From Nibrella saemangeumensis (GTDB taxonomy: Bacteria; Bacteroidota; Bacteroidia; Cytophagales; Spirosomataceae), in contig NZ_BAABHD010000023.1 of the NCBI RefSeq assembly GCF_039541915.1, positions 17,113-81,112 on the forward strand: a stretch of DNA of 64,000 bases. Reading direction: 5' to 3'. The position numbers and the translations under genes are program-made. Numbering within the stretch: position 1 is the stretch's first letter; every line of letters begins with the position of its first letter. Below are positions 41,698 to 50,267 of the stretch, piece after piece. The notes below the pieces were generated by a model. It was not told where the DNA came from, searched no databases, and worked only from the letters and a program-made list of their open reading frames with translations.

Positions 41698-43671
41698 ATG
41701 ATTAAATACAAACAGTTTATCAATCTTGTAACTGCCGGCTTGCTGCTTTTGGGTGTACACACAGGTTGGGGGCAGGCTAAGAAAACAAACAATCCGGTCA
41801 TTCAGCCGGGTTATTTTATGTTTCCGATTATGCCCGGTGAAGCCAATTCGCTGTCGGGTGGGTTGGGCGACCTGCGGGCTAACCACTTCCACGCCGGGCT
41901 GGATATCCGGACCAAACAGCGGGAAGGGCTGGACGTATACGCGGCTGCTGATGGGTATATATCACGCATCGCGGTGCTTACGGCCGGCTACGGCAACGTA
42001 ATTTTCATCAAGCACCCCAATGGCCTTACCACCGTGTATGGCCACCTGAAAGTGCTCAACGATACCCTGGCCCGGTATCTGCGCCAGGAGCAGTATAAGC
42101 GACAGACATTTGAGATCGACCTGCGCCCGGAACCCGGACAGTTTCCGGTACGCAAAGGTGAGGTAATCGCATTGTCGGGCAATACTGGGGGATCGGGTGG
42201 GCCGCACCTGCATTTCGAAATCCGGGATGATAAGGATAATCTGCTGAACCCGCTGCTTTTTGGCTTTAATGAGATTACCGACGAGGTGAATCCCTACTTC
42301 GAAAAGGTGGCGTTACGGACACTCACCCCCGAGTCACGCGTCAACGGCGAGTTCCAGCGACTTGTGCTGACACCAGTGCGCCGGGCCGACGGCAGTTATG
42401 GGTTTAACCAGCCTGTTACAGCCTCCGGCCTTATTGGTCTTGAACTGCTGGCGTTTGATAAAACCAGTGGTTCTCCGTTCAGGAGTGGCCTGAGTTGTAT
42501 TGAGATCAAGCTGGATGGCCGGGAGGTATTTGCCTATAACATGGATAGTTTTCCGAATGAGCAGACGCGCTACATCAACGTCCATATGAATTATGAGGCT
42601 GAGCAAATCTCAGGCCAGCGGTATCACCGGGGCTACGTTGCCGACGGTAATGCGCTTACCTTGTATAAGATGGATAACTGGCGCGGTAAGCTGCCATTAC
42701 TCGACGGCAAGCCTCACGAAATTACGATCACCCTGTACGACGCTCACCAGAACTCGGCGCAACTGCGGTTTACCGTTCAACCGGAACCGGCACCCCCAGC
42801 CGAGGCTACGGCTACCCAAACCATAACGGCCACTACAGGTACAACACCCACCGGGACGGTTGAGCCAGTTCCGTCTGTTAGTATTGCAACCGACGAAAAC
42901 GTGCTGAAACTGACAGTCCGGAACTTGCCGGCCGGAGAACCGCCGGTTGCTCAGCTTTACATGGGGCGCTGGCCGGAAGAACTACCCGTCAGCTACGTTA
43001 AAAACAATCAGGCGGTTTACCTCATCGACCTCCGGAAGTTTATGCCCGATTCGGTGCAGATCGGTTCCGGTATCATGCGAACATTCCTCCAGAAACGGAT
43101 TGTACCCGGCAAGGAGGAAACCTACGAAAAGGAAAACGTTAGTCTGAACTTTGGTCCGAAGACCCTGTTTGACACCCTGTTCTTAGCGATCAGGCATATG
43201 CCGGGCCACGTATTCGAAATTAATCAGCATACAATTCCCGTAAATGAATCGCTGGCGGTCTCGTATAAACCAGCCGACACGACGGGTATCAATCCGGCAC
43301 GAACCCAACTCTATAATACCAGCGGGAACCGGAAGCAACTCGTTGGTGGAACCTGGAAAGACGGACGCATAGAGTTTAAAACGCGGCAGTTGGGTCGTTT
43401 CCAGTTACTGACCGATACGATACCGCCGAAGGTGCAGTTCGTCGCGAAAACACCCGGTACTATTTCGGCTAAAATTACGGATGATCTATCCGGCATCAAC
43501 ACGTTCCGGGCCCTGATCAATGGTGAATGGGTACTGATGCTGTACGATTACAAGAAAGCACTGATCTGGTCTGACAAACTCGACCCAGCCAAGCCTTTTA
43601 AAGGCGACGTAACCATTGAAGTCACCGACCGCGCCGGCAATGTAACAACGGCCTCGGCGGTGATCCCTTAA
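41698..43671 (+). CDS. M23 family metallopeptidase (peptidoglycan endopeptidase)
   Basis: A 657-residue exported protein. Signal peptide at the start (LLLLGVHTGWGQ), then the lysostaphin-like M23 domain with zinc ligands in NHFHAGLDIRT near residue 62 and GPHLHFEIRD near residue 170, active-site loops VYGHLKVL between. The long C-terminal part (residues 220-657) is made of Ig-like or bacterial beta domains (ITVQ... and DLSGINTFRALINGEW), possibly for binding cell wall or other proteins. Probably remodels peptidoglycan in the periplasm. Confidence 0.9.
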   Translation: MIKYKQFINLVTAGLLLLGVHTGWGQAKKTNNPVIQPGYFMFPIMPGEANSLSGGLGDLRANHFHAGLDIRTKQREGLDVYAAADGYISRIAVLTAGYGNVIFIKHPNGLTTVYGHLKVLNDTLARYLRQEQYKRQTFEIDLRPEPGQFPVRKGEVIALSGNTGGSGGPHLHFEIRDDKDNLLNPLLFGFNEITDEVNPYFEKVALRTLTPESRVNGEFQRLVLTPVRRADGSYGFNQPVTASGLIGLELLAFDKTSGSPFRSGLSCIEIKLDGREVFAYNMDSFPNEQTRYINVHMNYEAEQISGQRYHRGYVADGNALTLYKMDNWRGKLPLLDGKPHEITITLYDAHQNSAQLRFTVQPEPAPPAEATATQTITATTGTTPTGTVEPVPSVSIATDENVLKLTVRNLPAGEPPVAQLYMGRWPEELPVSYVKNNQAVYLIDLRKFMPDSVQIGSGIMRTFLQKRIVPGKEETYEKENVSLNFGPKTLFDTLFLAIRHMPGHVFEINQHTIPVNESLAVSYKPADTTGINPARTQLYNTSGNRKQLVGGTWKDGRIEFKTRQLGRFQLLTDTIPPKVQFVAKTPGTISAKITDDLSGINTFRALINGEWVLMLYDYKKALIWSDKLDPAKPFKGDVTIEVTDRAGNVTTASAVIP

Positions 43672-43696
43672 CGTTGTTCCAGGTTTACGGGTTTAT

Positions 43697-43732
43697 GTTT
43701 CAGGCTGTTTGATTATTCGCTCAACCTGAAAC
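43697..43732. repeat. Inverted repeat of the 'caggtttca' word type
   Basis: GTTTCAGG (43697-43704) pairs with CCTGAAAC (43725-43732), inside longer runs of GGTTTA/GGTTTC words; between the M23 peptidase gene and the peroxiredoxin gene. Confidence 0.55.
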
Positions 43733-43763
43733 CCGGAACTCACCCATACAAGTATCACTATTT

Positions 43764-44213
43764 ATGCAACTCAAAGTAGGCGACAAAGCTCCTGATTTTG
43801 AAACGCAGGACCAGAATGGTCAGCCGCTCAGACTCTCGGATTTTCGGGGAAAAAAGGTAGTATTGTATTTTTACCCGAAAGATGATACCACCGGTTGCAC
43901 GGCTCAGGCTTGTAGCCTGCGCGACAACTACGACTCGCTCCGTCAGGCTGGTTACGAAGTACTGGGCGTAAGTGTTGATGACGGGAAGTCGCATCAGAAG
44001 TTTATCGGCAAATACAACCTGCCGTTCAGCCTCATTGCCGACACCAGCAAAGAAGTGGTAGAAGCTTATGGCGTCTGGCAGGAGAAATCAATGTATGGCC
44101 GCAAGTACATGGGCACCGTCCGCACCACATTTATCATCAATGAGGACGGTGTCATCACCGACATTATCGACAAAGTAGATACCAAGAGGCACGCAGCGCA
44201 AATTCTAAAATAA
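43764..44213 (+). CDS. bcp: Thioredoxin-dependent thiol peroxidase (Bcp-type peroxiredoxin)
   Basis: A 149-residue peroxiredoxin reducing hydroperoxides in the cytoplasm. The peroxidatic Cys is in DDTTGCTAQACSLRDNY (near residue 46), with the second Cys five residues later, the Bcp (PrxQ) arrangement. The N-terminal VGDKAPDFETQDQNG and YFYPKDDT are standard. Own short gap on both sides. Confidence 0.96.
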   Translation: MQLKVGDKAPDFETQDQNGQPLRLSDFRGKKVVLYFYPKDDTTGCTAQACSLRDNYDSLRQAGYEVLGVSVDDGKSHQKFIGKYNLPFSLIADTSKEVVEAYGVWQEKSMYGRKYMGTVRTTFIINEDGVITDIIDKVDTKRHAAQILK

Positions 44214-44286
44214 GACTCCAGACAGAGACATTGGACTTTAGACAAAAAGGTCCAGCGTCTAACGTCTTTGGTCAACTGTTTGAAAC

Positions 44287-45147
44287 ATGGAAACCCAACA
44301 ACTCGAACAAATTGCGGTCCAGGTCCGGCGCGATATTCTCCGGATGGTACACGCGGTAAACTCCGGCCACCCCGGCGGCTCTTTGGGCTGTACTGATCTT
44401 TTTGTAGCCCTGTATTTTGACGTCCTGCGGCTGAAGCGTGATGATCAGGGCAAGGTCATTTTCGACATGGATGGTCGGGACGAAGACCTGTTCTTTCTGT
44501 CCAACGGCCACATCTCACCGGTATGGTATTCTGTGCTGGCGCGGGCGGGCTACTTTCCCGTTTCGGAATTGAGCACCTTCCGGAAAATTGACAGCCGTTT
44601 GCAGGGCCACCCCGCAACCGCCGAGCACCTGCCGGGTATTCGGATAGCGTCTGGTTCGCTGGGACAGGGCTTGTCGGCCGCCTGCGGGGCCGCATTGGCC
44701 AAGCGCCTGAACGGTGACGATAAGCATGTGTATGTGCTAATGGGCGATGGTGAGCAGCAGGAAGGGCAGGTATGGGAAGCAGCCTCGTTTGCTCCGCATC
44801 ATAAGCTGGGTAACCTGACGGCCATTATCGACCTCAACCACCAGCAGATCGACGGTCCGACCGACCTGGTAATGAACAATCGCGACCTCGGCGAAAAATA
44901 CCGGGCGTTCGGCTGGAATGTGACGGACATGAAAGGCAACGACTTGGCGGACGTGTTACGCACCTTACACGAGTCGAAGAACGACTCTGAAGTACCTACC
45001 CTGATTCTGATGCACACCGAAATGGGTTACGGCGTCGACTTCATGATGGGCAGCCACAAATGGCATGGCGTCGCGCCGAACGACGAACAACTGGCTACTG
45101 CTCTGAACCAATTACCGATTACCATCAGCGATTTGAAGGACTACTAA
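44287..45147 (+). CDS. Transketolase, N-terminal half
   Basis: First subunit of a split transketolase, which moves two-carbon units between sugar phosphates in the pentose phosphate pathway. 286 residues covering the thiamine-diphosphate-binding domain: GHPGGSLGCTDLFVALY near residue 27 and MGDGEQQEGQVWEAA near residue 152. The C-terminal half is encoded by the next gene with 21 bases between. Both are of the shorter, two-gene type found in many Bacteroidota and archaea, while most bacteria carry one ~660-residue gene. Confidence 0.94.
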   Translation: METQQLEQIAVQVRRDILRMVHAVNSGHPGGSLGCTDLFVALYFDVLRLKRDDQGKVIFDMDGRDEDLFFLSNGHISPVWYSVLARAGYFPVSELSTFRKIDSRLQGHPATAEHLPGIRIASGSLGQGLSAACGAALAKRLNGDDKHVYVLMGDGEQQEGQVWEAASFAPHHKLGNLTAIIDLNHQQIDGPTDLVMNNRDLGEKYRAFGWNVTDMKGNDLADVLRTLHESKNDSEVPTLILMHTEMGYGVDFMMGSHKWHGVAPNDEQLATALNQLPITISDLKDY

Positions 45148-45168
45148 TAATTGGACAGCACACACATC

Positions 45169-46125
45169 ATGAAGAAATACACCTATACCGATAAAAAAGA
45201 CACTCGTTCGGGCTTCGGCGCGGGCATTCTGGAACTGGGCCGTACTAACCCCAATGTAGTAGCCTTAACGGCTGACCTCGCCGGCTCGCTTAAACTGGAA
45301 GGTTTTATCAAGGAATTTCCGGACCGGTTTATCCAGTGCGGCATCTCCGAAGCCAATATGATTGGCGTCTCCGCTGGTTTGACCATCGGCGGAAAGATTC
45401 CGTTTGCCACTACCTTTGCCAATTTTGCCACGGGTCGCGTGTACGATCAGATTCGGCAGTCGGTAGCGTATTCCGGTAAGAACGTCAAGATTTGCGCGTC
45501 GCACGCGGGCTTAACGCTGGGCGAAGACGGGGCCACCCACCAAATTCTGGAAGACCTCGGCATGATGAAGATGCTACCGAACATGACGGTTATCACCCCC
45601 TGCGATTACAACCAGACCAAAGCCGCTACCATCGCCATCGCCGATTACCAGGGACCGGTTTACCTGCGTTTTGGCCGGCCGGTGATTCCCATTTTCACAC
45701 CTGCCGACCAGAAATTTGAAATAGGTAAAGCCCTGATGCTGAACGAAGGACCGGATGTATCCATATTTGCGACCGGTCACCTGGTGTGGGAAGCCATTCA
45801 GGCCGGCGAGAAACTGGCCGAAGAAGGTATTGAGGCAGAAATTATTAACATTCATACGATAAAACCGTTAGATGAAGAAGCTATCCTGACCTCGGTGCGG
45901 AAAACGCGCTGCGCTGTGTCGGCCGAAGAACATCAGCTCAACGGTGGCCTGGGTGACAGTATCGCCCAAACCCTGGCCCGTAACTACCCGGCTCCACTCG
46001 AAATGATAGGCGTGCATGATTCGTTCGGTGAAAGCGGTACTCCGGCCCAATTGATGCAGAAATACGGCCTCACCGCCGACAAAATTGTAGAAGCCGCCAA
46101 GCGGGCGATGGAACGCAGAGTGTAG
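45169..46125 (+). CDS. Transketolase, C-terminal half
   Basis: Second subunit of the split transketolase. 318 residues: MKKYTYTDKKDTRSGFGAG at the start, pyrimidine-binding part with DLAGSLKLEG and CGISEANMIGVSAGL, and the C-terminal domain (LNEGPDVSIFATGHLV, EEHQLNGGLGDSIAQTL). Start taken at ATG 45169; the TTG at 45151 would add 6 residues just after the stop of the first half. Co-transcribed with 44287-45147. A transketolase/acetoin-type subdivision cannot be excluded. Confidence 0.94.
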   Translation: MKKYTYTDKKDTRSGFGAGILELGRTNPNVVALTADLAGSLKLEGFIKEFPDRFIQCGISEANMIGVSAGLTIGGKIPFATTFANFATGRVYDQIRQSVAYSGKNVKICASHAGLTLGEDGATHQILEDLGMMKMLPNMTVITPCDYNQTKAATIAIADYQGPVYLRFGRPVIPIFTPADQKFEIGKALMLNEGPDVSIFATGHLVWEAIQAGEKLAEEGIEAEIINIHTIKPLDEEAILTSVRKTRCAVSAEEHQLNGGLGDSIAQTLARNYPAPLEMIGVHDSFGESGTPAQLMQKYGLTADKIVEAAKRAMERRV

Positions 46126-46137
46126 AGTAAGCAGCAG

Positions 46138-46205
46138 GCAGTTCTCAATAGGCAGAAAAGAACAGTCTGCAAACTGCTTACTGCGAACTGCCTACTGAGA
46201 ACTGC
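46138..46205. repeat. 18-bp inverted repeat of the 'gcagt' word type
   Basis: The left arm (46138-46155) and right arm (46188-46205) are complementary except at one position; both are built from words such as CAGTTCTCA and CTGCCTACTG. It lies between transketolase and the sigma factor gene and probably acts as a terminator for the former. Confidence 0.65.
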
Positions 46206-46216
46206 TAACTATAAAA

Positions 46217-46759
46217 ATGACGGACCAGGAACTCCTTGAAAAATATCGTAATCCGGAGACCCGGAACTTTGCCTTTAATCTGCTGGTACGCCAATACCAG
46301 CAGAAAATTTATTGGCATATCCGGAAGATGGTGATCGACCATGATGATGCCGATGACCTCACGCAGGAAACGTTCATTAAGGTCTGGACCAGTCTGGAGA
46401 ACTTCAGGGGCGACAGTCAGTTATATACCTGGATTTACCGCATTGCCACCAATGAATGCCTCAACTTTCTGAACAAAAAACGCCGGAAGTTCTTCCTGCC
46501 CATTGGTGATGTGGAAGGCGAACTGACCGACAAGCTGGAAAGCGATACAGGTGGTCCCAGTGGCGACGAAGTACAACTCAAATTACAGAAAGCACTGCTC
46601 AAATTACCCGACAAGCAGCGGCTGGTGTTCAACATGAAGTATTTCGATGATATGAAATACGAAGAAATTGCTGAAATTACGGGTACATCGGTCGGAGCCC
46701 TTAAAGCGTCCTACCATTTGGCGGTTAAAAAAATAGAAGAATATTTAAACGGGGATTAA
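46217..46759 (+). CDS. ECF-type RNA polymerase sigma factor
   Basis: A 180-residue sigma-70 family ECF factor. Region 2 is seen near residue 50 (DADDLTQETFIKVWTSLENF) and region 4 near residues 130-175 (LPDKQRLVFNMKYFDDMKYE, then EIAEITGTSVGALKASYH). Next come an anti-sigma-like gene (44 bases) and a Spy-like gene (24 bases), making a typical envelope-stress operon. The trigger is unknown, but the layout implies sensing of periplasmic damage. Confidence 0.94.
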   Translation: MTDQELLEKYRNPETRNFAFNLLVRQYQQKIYWHIRKMVIDHDDADDLTQETFIKVWTSLENFRGDSQLYTWIYRIATNECLNFLNKKRRKFFLPIGDVEGELTDKLESDTGGPSGDEVQLKLQKALLKLPDKQRLVFNMKYFDDMKYEEIAEITGTSVGALKASYHLAVKKIEEYLNGD

Positions 46760-46802
46760 ACCTCGCTATACCCGGCTTGTCAAAGAACTAACAACAAATG
46801 TT

Positions 46803-47264
46803 ATGAGCGACAAGAAATACATACGGATTGAGGAGCTGAACAAAGAGCACCCGCTGCGTCAACAGCCATTTACGGTGCCGGAGGGGTATTTCGATACACT
46901 GCCGTCGCGGGTACAGGCCCGCATTGTCAAACCCAAACCCAGCTTCACCATTAGCTGGTCGTGGCAGCGCACCGTAGCTTCTCTGGCGGGTGCCAGTCTG
47001 CTGGCGGTGCTGGTGTGGAATACGCTGCCGCAGCGCCAGGAGTCGCTGGGTGAGGAATCCCTGAGCGGGGTAACTGATGATGCCATTAAAATGTACCTGG
47101 AAGAGCAGGGCGTCTCTACCTACGATCTTTCCGATAATGAAGCGGTTCAGGCCTCTTTCTCCGGCAATGCTTCCCTGATGGACTATTTGGATGTGAAGCC
47201 GGAGCAGATCCGTAAGCAGATTGAGACGCAGGACATTTCGGATATGTTGAACACTGAATCTTGA
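46803..47264 (+). CDS. Anti-sigma-like membrane protein of the sigma operon
   Basis: A 153-residue protein with one membrane segment (VASLAGASLLAVLVWNTL near residues 59-77). The N-terminal segment QPFTVPEGYFDTLPSRVQAR is a conserved sequence in proteins that follow ECF sigma genes in Bacteroidota, and the C-terminal periplasmic half has no known domain. Position and topology suggest it holds the sigma factor in check, but it lacks a zinc-binding anti-sigma motif, so I call it only anti-sigma-like. Starts 44 bases after the sigma gene. Confidence 0.7.
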   Translation: MSDKKYIRIEELNKEHPLRQQPFTVPEGYFDTLPSRVQARIVKPKPSFTISWSWQRTVASLAGASLLAVLVWNTLPQRQESLGEESLSGVTDDAIKMYLEEQGVSTYDLSDNEAVQASFSGNASLMDYLDVKPEQIRKQIETQDISDMLNTES

Positions 47265-47287
47265 GTACTTTACTTTCTGTGAAAACG

Positions 47288-47722
47288 ATGAAACATGCTT
47301 TAAGCTGGCTAATGATAAGCCTGATGCTGGTAGCCGGAACGGCTGCCGCCCAGAACGACCAGGGCCGGCAAAAAATAGAAGCGGCTAAAATTGGTATGAT
47401 TACCAACCGGCTGAATCTAACCACTGAGCAGGCCCCACAGTTCTGGGCCGTGTACAATGAGTACAATAACCGCAAGCAGGATATGCACCGGCGCCTGCGG
47501 CAGCTCAATCAGCAGACGCCCCGGCAAAATTCGGGCGATGCAAACGTCATTGCGAATCTGCGCGAGATGAATACCATCAAGCAGCAAATTGCCGACCTGG
47601 ATGGAGAATATATGAATAAGTTTCTGAAAGTGATCTCGCCAAAGCAACTGGCGGAGCTTTACGAAGCGGAGCGGATGTTCAATAAGATGCTGATTGACCG
47701 GCTGAACAATCCGAACGACTGA
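47288..47722 (+). CDS. Spy/CpxP-like periplasmic protein
   Basis: A 144-residue exported helical protein: signal peptide (LMLVAGTAAAQ), then long amphipathic helices with ITNRLNLTTEQAPQFWAVYN, and LKVISPKQLAELYEAERMFN near the end, as in Spy/CpxP-like periplasmic chaperones and metal-sensing partners of sigma factors. Start at ATG 47288; the TTG at 47261 overlaps the preceding stop and would lengthen the n-region. Probably the signal or substrate side of the sigma circuit. Confidence 0.8.
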   Translation: MKHALSWLMISLMLVAGTAAAQNDQGRQKIEAAKIGMITNRLNLTTEQAPQFWAVYNEYNNRKQDMHRRLRQLNQQTPRQNSGDANVIANLREMNTIKQQIADLDGEYMNKFLKVISPKQLAELYEAERMFNKMLIDRLNNPND

Positions 47723-47754
47723 CAATACAATGAACCGAACCTATGGGATGTAAC

Positions 47755-47787
47755 AAAGCCCGGCGATGCTATTGCCGGGCTTTTTTT
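47755..47787 (+). terminator. Intrinsic terminator of the sigma operon
   Basis: AAAGCCCGGC (47755-47764) pairs perfectly with GCCGGGCTTT (47774-47783), then TTTTG. It also sits at the end of the convergent LiaF-like gene. Confidence 0.9.
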
Positions 47788-47789
47788 GT

Positions 47790-48749
47790 TTAGTAGCGTT
47801 CTACCGAGAACTTAGAGACACCTCCCTGAAAACGAATGTTTACTTTTTTGGTCGCCTGATCGTAATTAGGACTCAGGAATACACCCCCTCCTATTTTGTT
47901 AAACCCGTCCAGGTTATTTACATTCAGCGCCCCTTCTTTTTCCACTTTGCACCCCACCGCCTGCGGAATACGGAGTGTTACTGAAGCCACGCCAGCCTGA
48001 ATATCCACATCGGTCTGGTCGGCACGGGAACCTAGCTTTACATCGATGTCGGCCGCGCCGGCTTCCAGCTTTAGGCGATTCACGGCATACGCACTCAGGT
48101 CGAAGTCGCCGTCGCCAGCCCCCATTCCGATGTCAATCGTCCAGGTAGGTTTTTCGTTTAGCTGAACGTCCACCTGATTGTTCAACTTCCCGTTTTTGAG
48201 CTTAATGTTGCCTTCGTTGGGTTTTAGCTCAATGGTGGGCGTACGGGTAGTCGGGTCGCGATCAACGGACATCGAATAGGTACCAAAGCTCAAGCGGGTT
48301 TCTGCCTTAATGAGATCACTGGTCGGCTGGCCAATAACAAAGCGGCTGGCGCCACCTTCCAGTTTCAGCACGGCCTCCTGAACATCCGGCCCCATTGGCT
48401 CGGAAAAGGTATTTGAGCGGATTTCGCCGGAACGGTCGCTCTCCCGACGTTCCTCCTCATACGCTTCGTCGTCATTATCATCCATTCGGTACTCAAACCG
48501 GTCCTGAAAACGATCTTTGCTGAAAAAACCGAACAGGGCCAGAGGTACAGCAATAGCCAGGAGCACGGTGGTAACCGCGGCCGCAGAGTTGCCCCGGCGT
48601 TCAAGAATAAGGTTTATCCCGGCCAGGATCAGCAGCAGCGGCCAGAATCGGGCCAGATACCCCCAGTCGATATCGAACCAACCTACGTTCTGGCCCAGAA
48701 ACAGTATACCGAGGGTAATGATAAATATTCCCCAGAATAGCCCTCTCAT
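47790..48749 (-). CDS. LiaF-like membrane protein (DUF5668 and toast-rack-like)
   Basis: A 319-residue protein with about four hydrophobic segments within residues 1-75 (MRGLFWGIFIITLGILFLGQ, YLARFWPLLLILAGINLIL), an acidic linker, and a C-terminal all-beta part (LKLEGGASRFVIGQPTSDLI, IDIGMGAGDGDFDLSAYAVN, ADIDVKLGSR) like the adhesin-type toast-rack domains next to PspC/LiaF proteins. It is 3 bases behind the PspC gene, so one operon. Probable envelope-stress sensing or membrane-binding role. Confidence 0.82.
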   Translation of the reverse strand: MRGLFWGIFIITLGILFLGQNVGWFDIDWGYLARFWPLLLILAGINLILERRGNSAAAVTTVLLAIAVPLALFGFFSKDRFQDRFEYRMDDNDDEAYEEERRESDRSGEIRSNTFSEPMGPDVQEAVLKLEGGASRFVIGQPTSDLIKAETRLSFGTYSMSVDRDPTTRTPTIELKPNEGNIKLKNGKLNNQVDVQLNEKPTWTIDIGMGAGDGDFDLSAYAVNRLKLEAGAADIDVKLGSRADQTDVDIQAGVASVTLRIPQAVGCKVEKEGALNVNNLDGFNKIGGGVFLSPNYDQATKKVNIRFQGGVSKFSVERY

Positions 48750-48752
48750 GGC

Positions 48753-49280
48753 TTACAGCGGGTTGTTAGGGTTAGCCGGATCGTTGTTGACGTCGTACGG
48801 ATTAGAGCCTGAGGTGTAAGGCGGCTCATCCCGGTTATAAGGCGGATCGTTGCGACGAATCCGGTCTTTAAAGATGATCCAGACACCTACGGCAATCAGA
48901 ATAAGCGGCCAGAGTTTACCAAAATCAACGTCGAACCATTGATCAAGCAGGAAAAAGACACCGAGCAATACGAGGACGATACCTCCGATGATGCTACCGG
49001 ACGAATTAGCGTTGTTTTGGGGGGGATAAGGGTTCATGGTGAACGAGCGTTTAGTTAATGGTTCAGATGATTCATACGTGCCTACGGTACCAAATACCCG
49101 CTCCGGCAAAGCTATCCACAAGATAATGTAAATCAGGATAGACGGAAAATGCGGCAGGAAAATACCCACGACAAAAAGGACGCGGATGATGGTAGGGTCA
49201 ATATTAAAATAGCGGGCCAGCCCTGCCGACACACCGGCAATCATGCCCTCTTCCGGAATACGTTCTAATCGTTTGTTCAT
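48753..49280 (-). CDS. PspC domain protein with C-terminal LiaF-like transmembrane part
   Basis: A 175-residue membrane protein. The N-terminal PspC domain is clear (IAGVSAGLARYFNIDPTIIR followed by VLFVVGIF). Two further membrane segments follow near residue 95 (IIGGIVLVLLGVFFLLDQWF and KLWPLILIAVGVWIIF), the DUF5668/LiaF-type part. Co-transcribed with 47790-48749. These are usually part of the phage-shock/LiaFSR response to membrane stress. It ends tail to tail with the sigma operon, which fits a stress-response neighbourhood. Confidence 0.88.
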   Translation of the reverse strand: MNKRLERIPEEGMIAGVSAGLARYFNIDPTIIRVLFVVGIFLPHFPSILIYIILWIALPERVFGTVGTYESSEPLTKRSFTMNPYPPQNNANSSGSIIGGIVLVLLGVFFLLDQWFDVDFGKLWPLILIAVGVWIIFKDRIRRNDPPYNRDEPPYTSGSNPYDVNNDPANPNNPL

Positions 49281-49457
49281 GGCTTACTTGCCGGATCGCC
49301 GGCGCGATTGAAAACCTGTACAAACGTAACATCTGCCCGATTAATGGCCAATGAGACTTATAAGAATGGACGCGGGGCCTGATAACCGCACGTTTTTAAG
49401 GACAGTAGGCCAAGCACAGTAGTTGGTATTACCAAGTACACATTCTGCTCTCCTTTC

Positions 49458-50081
49458 TTAGTCCTCAACTTCAATTGTCTCCAGAATATCCATCAGCTCA
49501 CCGAATTCTTTATTACCCGGTCTGACTTCATCTCCGCCCTGTAACGCTATGCCTTTCACCGGTAAAGCAGCCAGTAAATCATGTACGTTTGAGGCTGTTA
49601 TGCCAGTGCCCAACAAAATGGGATAGCGGGTAGCCAGGTGATATAATTCGGTTCGCAGCTCGTCGTCCAGACTGATACCGGCCTTCCCATCCAGCAGAAA
49701 GAAGTCAATACCCGTGTGGCTGGTAGCGATAATCGCTTCCAGCTGCTCCAGGGTGAGAAGCCCTAAGTCAGCCTTCAGAATAACCGGCCGGTTAAAAGAA
49801 GCGACATAGGGCAACAAAGCCGGATCTTCCAGTTGCAACATATCCGGCTGATAAAGCTCCAGCAGGCGATTAATCGCTCCCGGATCATCGGCGGCAGTTT
49901 CGCCTACAATCTGCACCCCGGCCACCCAGGAACGGATTTCCTGAAACTTAGCCGGTTCAACGTACTGCTCAGCGTCAGCGTCCATCGAGAATCCCAGCAT
50001 ATCGACGCCCATACCAGCGCAGTAGCGGGCATCACTTAAATTGGTGACGTTACTTATTTTAACCAGTGTTTTAAGGGCCAT
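49458..50081 (-). CDS. TrpF-like (phosphoribosylanthranilate isomerase-like) barrel with catalytic Cys replaced by Ser
   Basis: A 207-residue beta/alpha barrel similar to TrpF: N-terminus VKISNVTNLSDARYCAGMGV, ending with GTGITASNVHDLLAALPVKG and GGDEVRPGNKEFGELMDILE. TrpF has KICG with a catalytic Cys; here the segment is KISN, with Ser10 in place of Cys. No trp operon is beside it. This Bacteroidota-type paralogue is probably not the Trp-pathway isomerase. Start at ATG 50081; the longer frame from 50126 runs into AATGAA word repeats. Confidence 0.7.
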   Translation of the reverse strand: MALKTLVKISNVTNLSDARYCAGMGVDMLGFSMDADAEQYVEPAKFQEIRSWVAGVQIVGETAADDPGAINRLLELYQPDMLQLEDPALLPYVASFNRPVILKADLGLLTLEQLEAIIATSHTGIDFFLLDGKAGISLDDELRTELYHLATRYPILLGTGITASNVHDLLAALPVKGIALQGGDEVRPGNKEFGELMDILETIEVED

Positions 50082-50267
50082 TTTACGAATGAACAATGAA
50101 TAATAAGGAATGCTGTATGAAGACAAAAGTAAGCGTCTTTTTTGAGCATGAAACCAACCGGGCTACAAATCCTGTTACTTTGCTATATACAGCTAAGCTG
50201 CATAGTCAGTAAGCATTATTCTTTATTTAATAGTACGATCGCGGGGCTTTGAACCCTGGCAGATACC

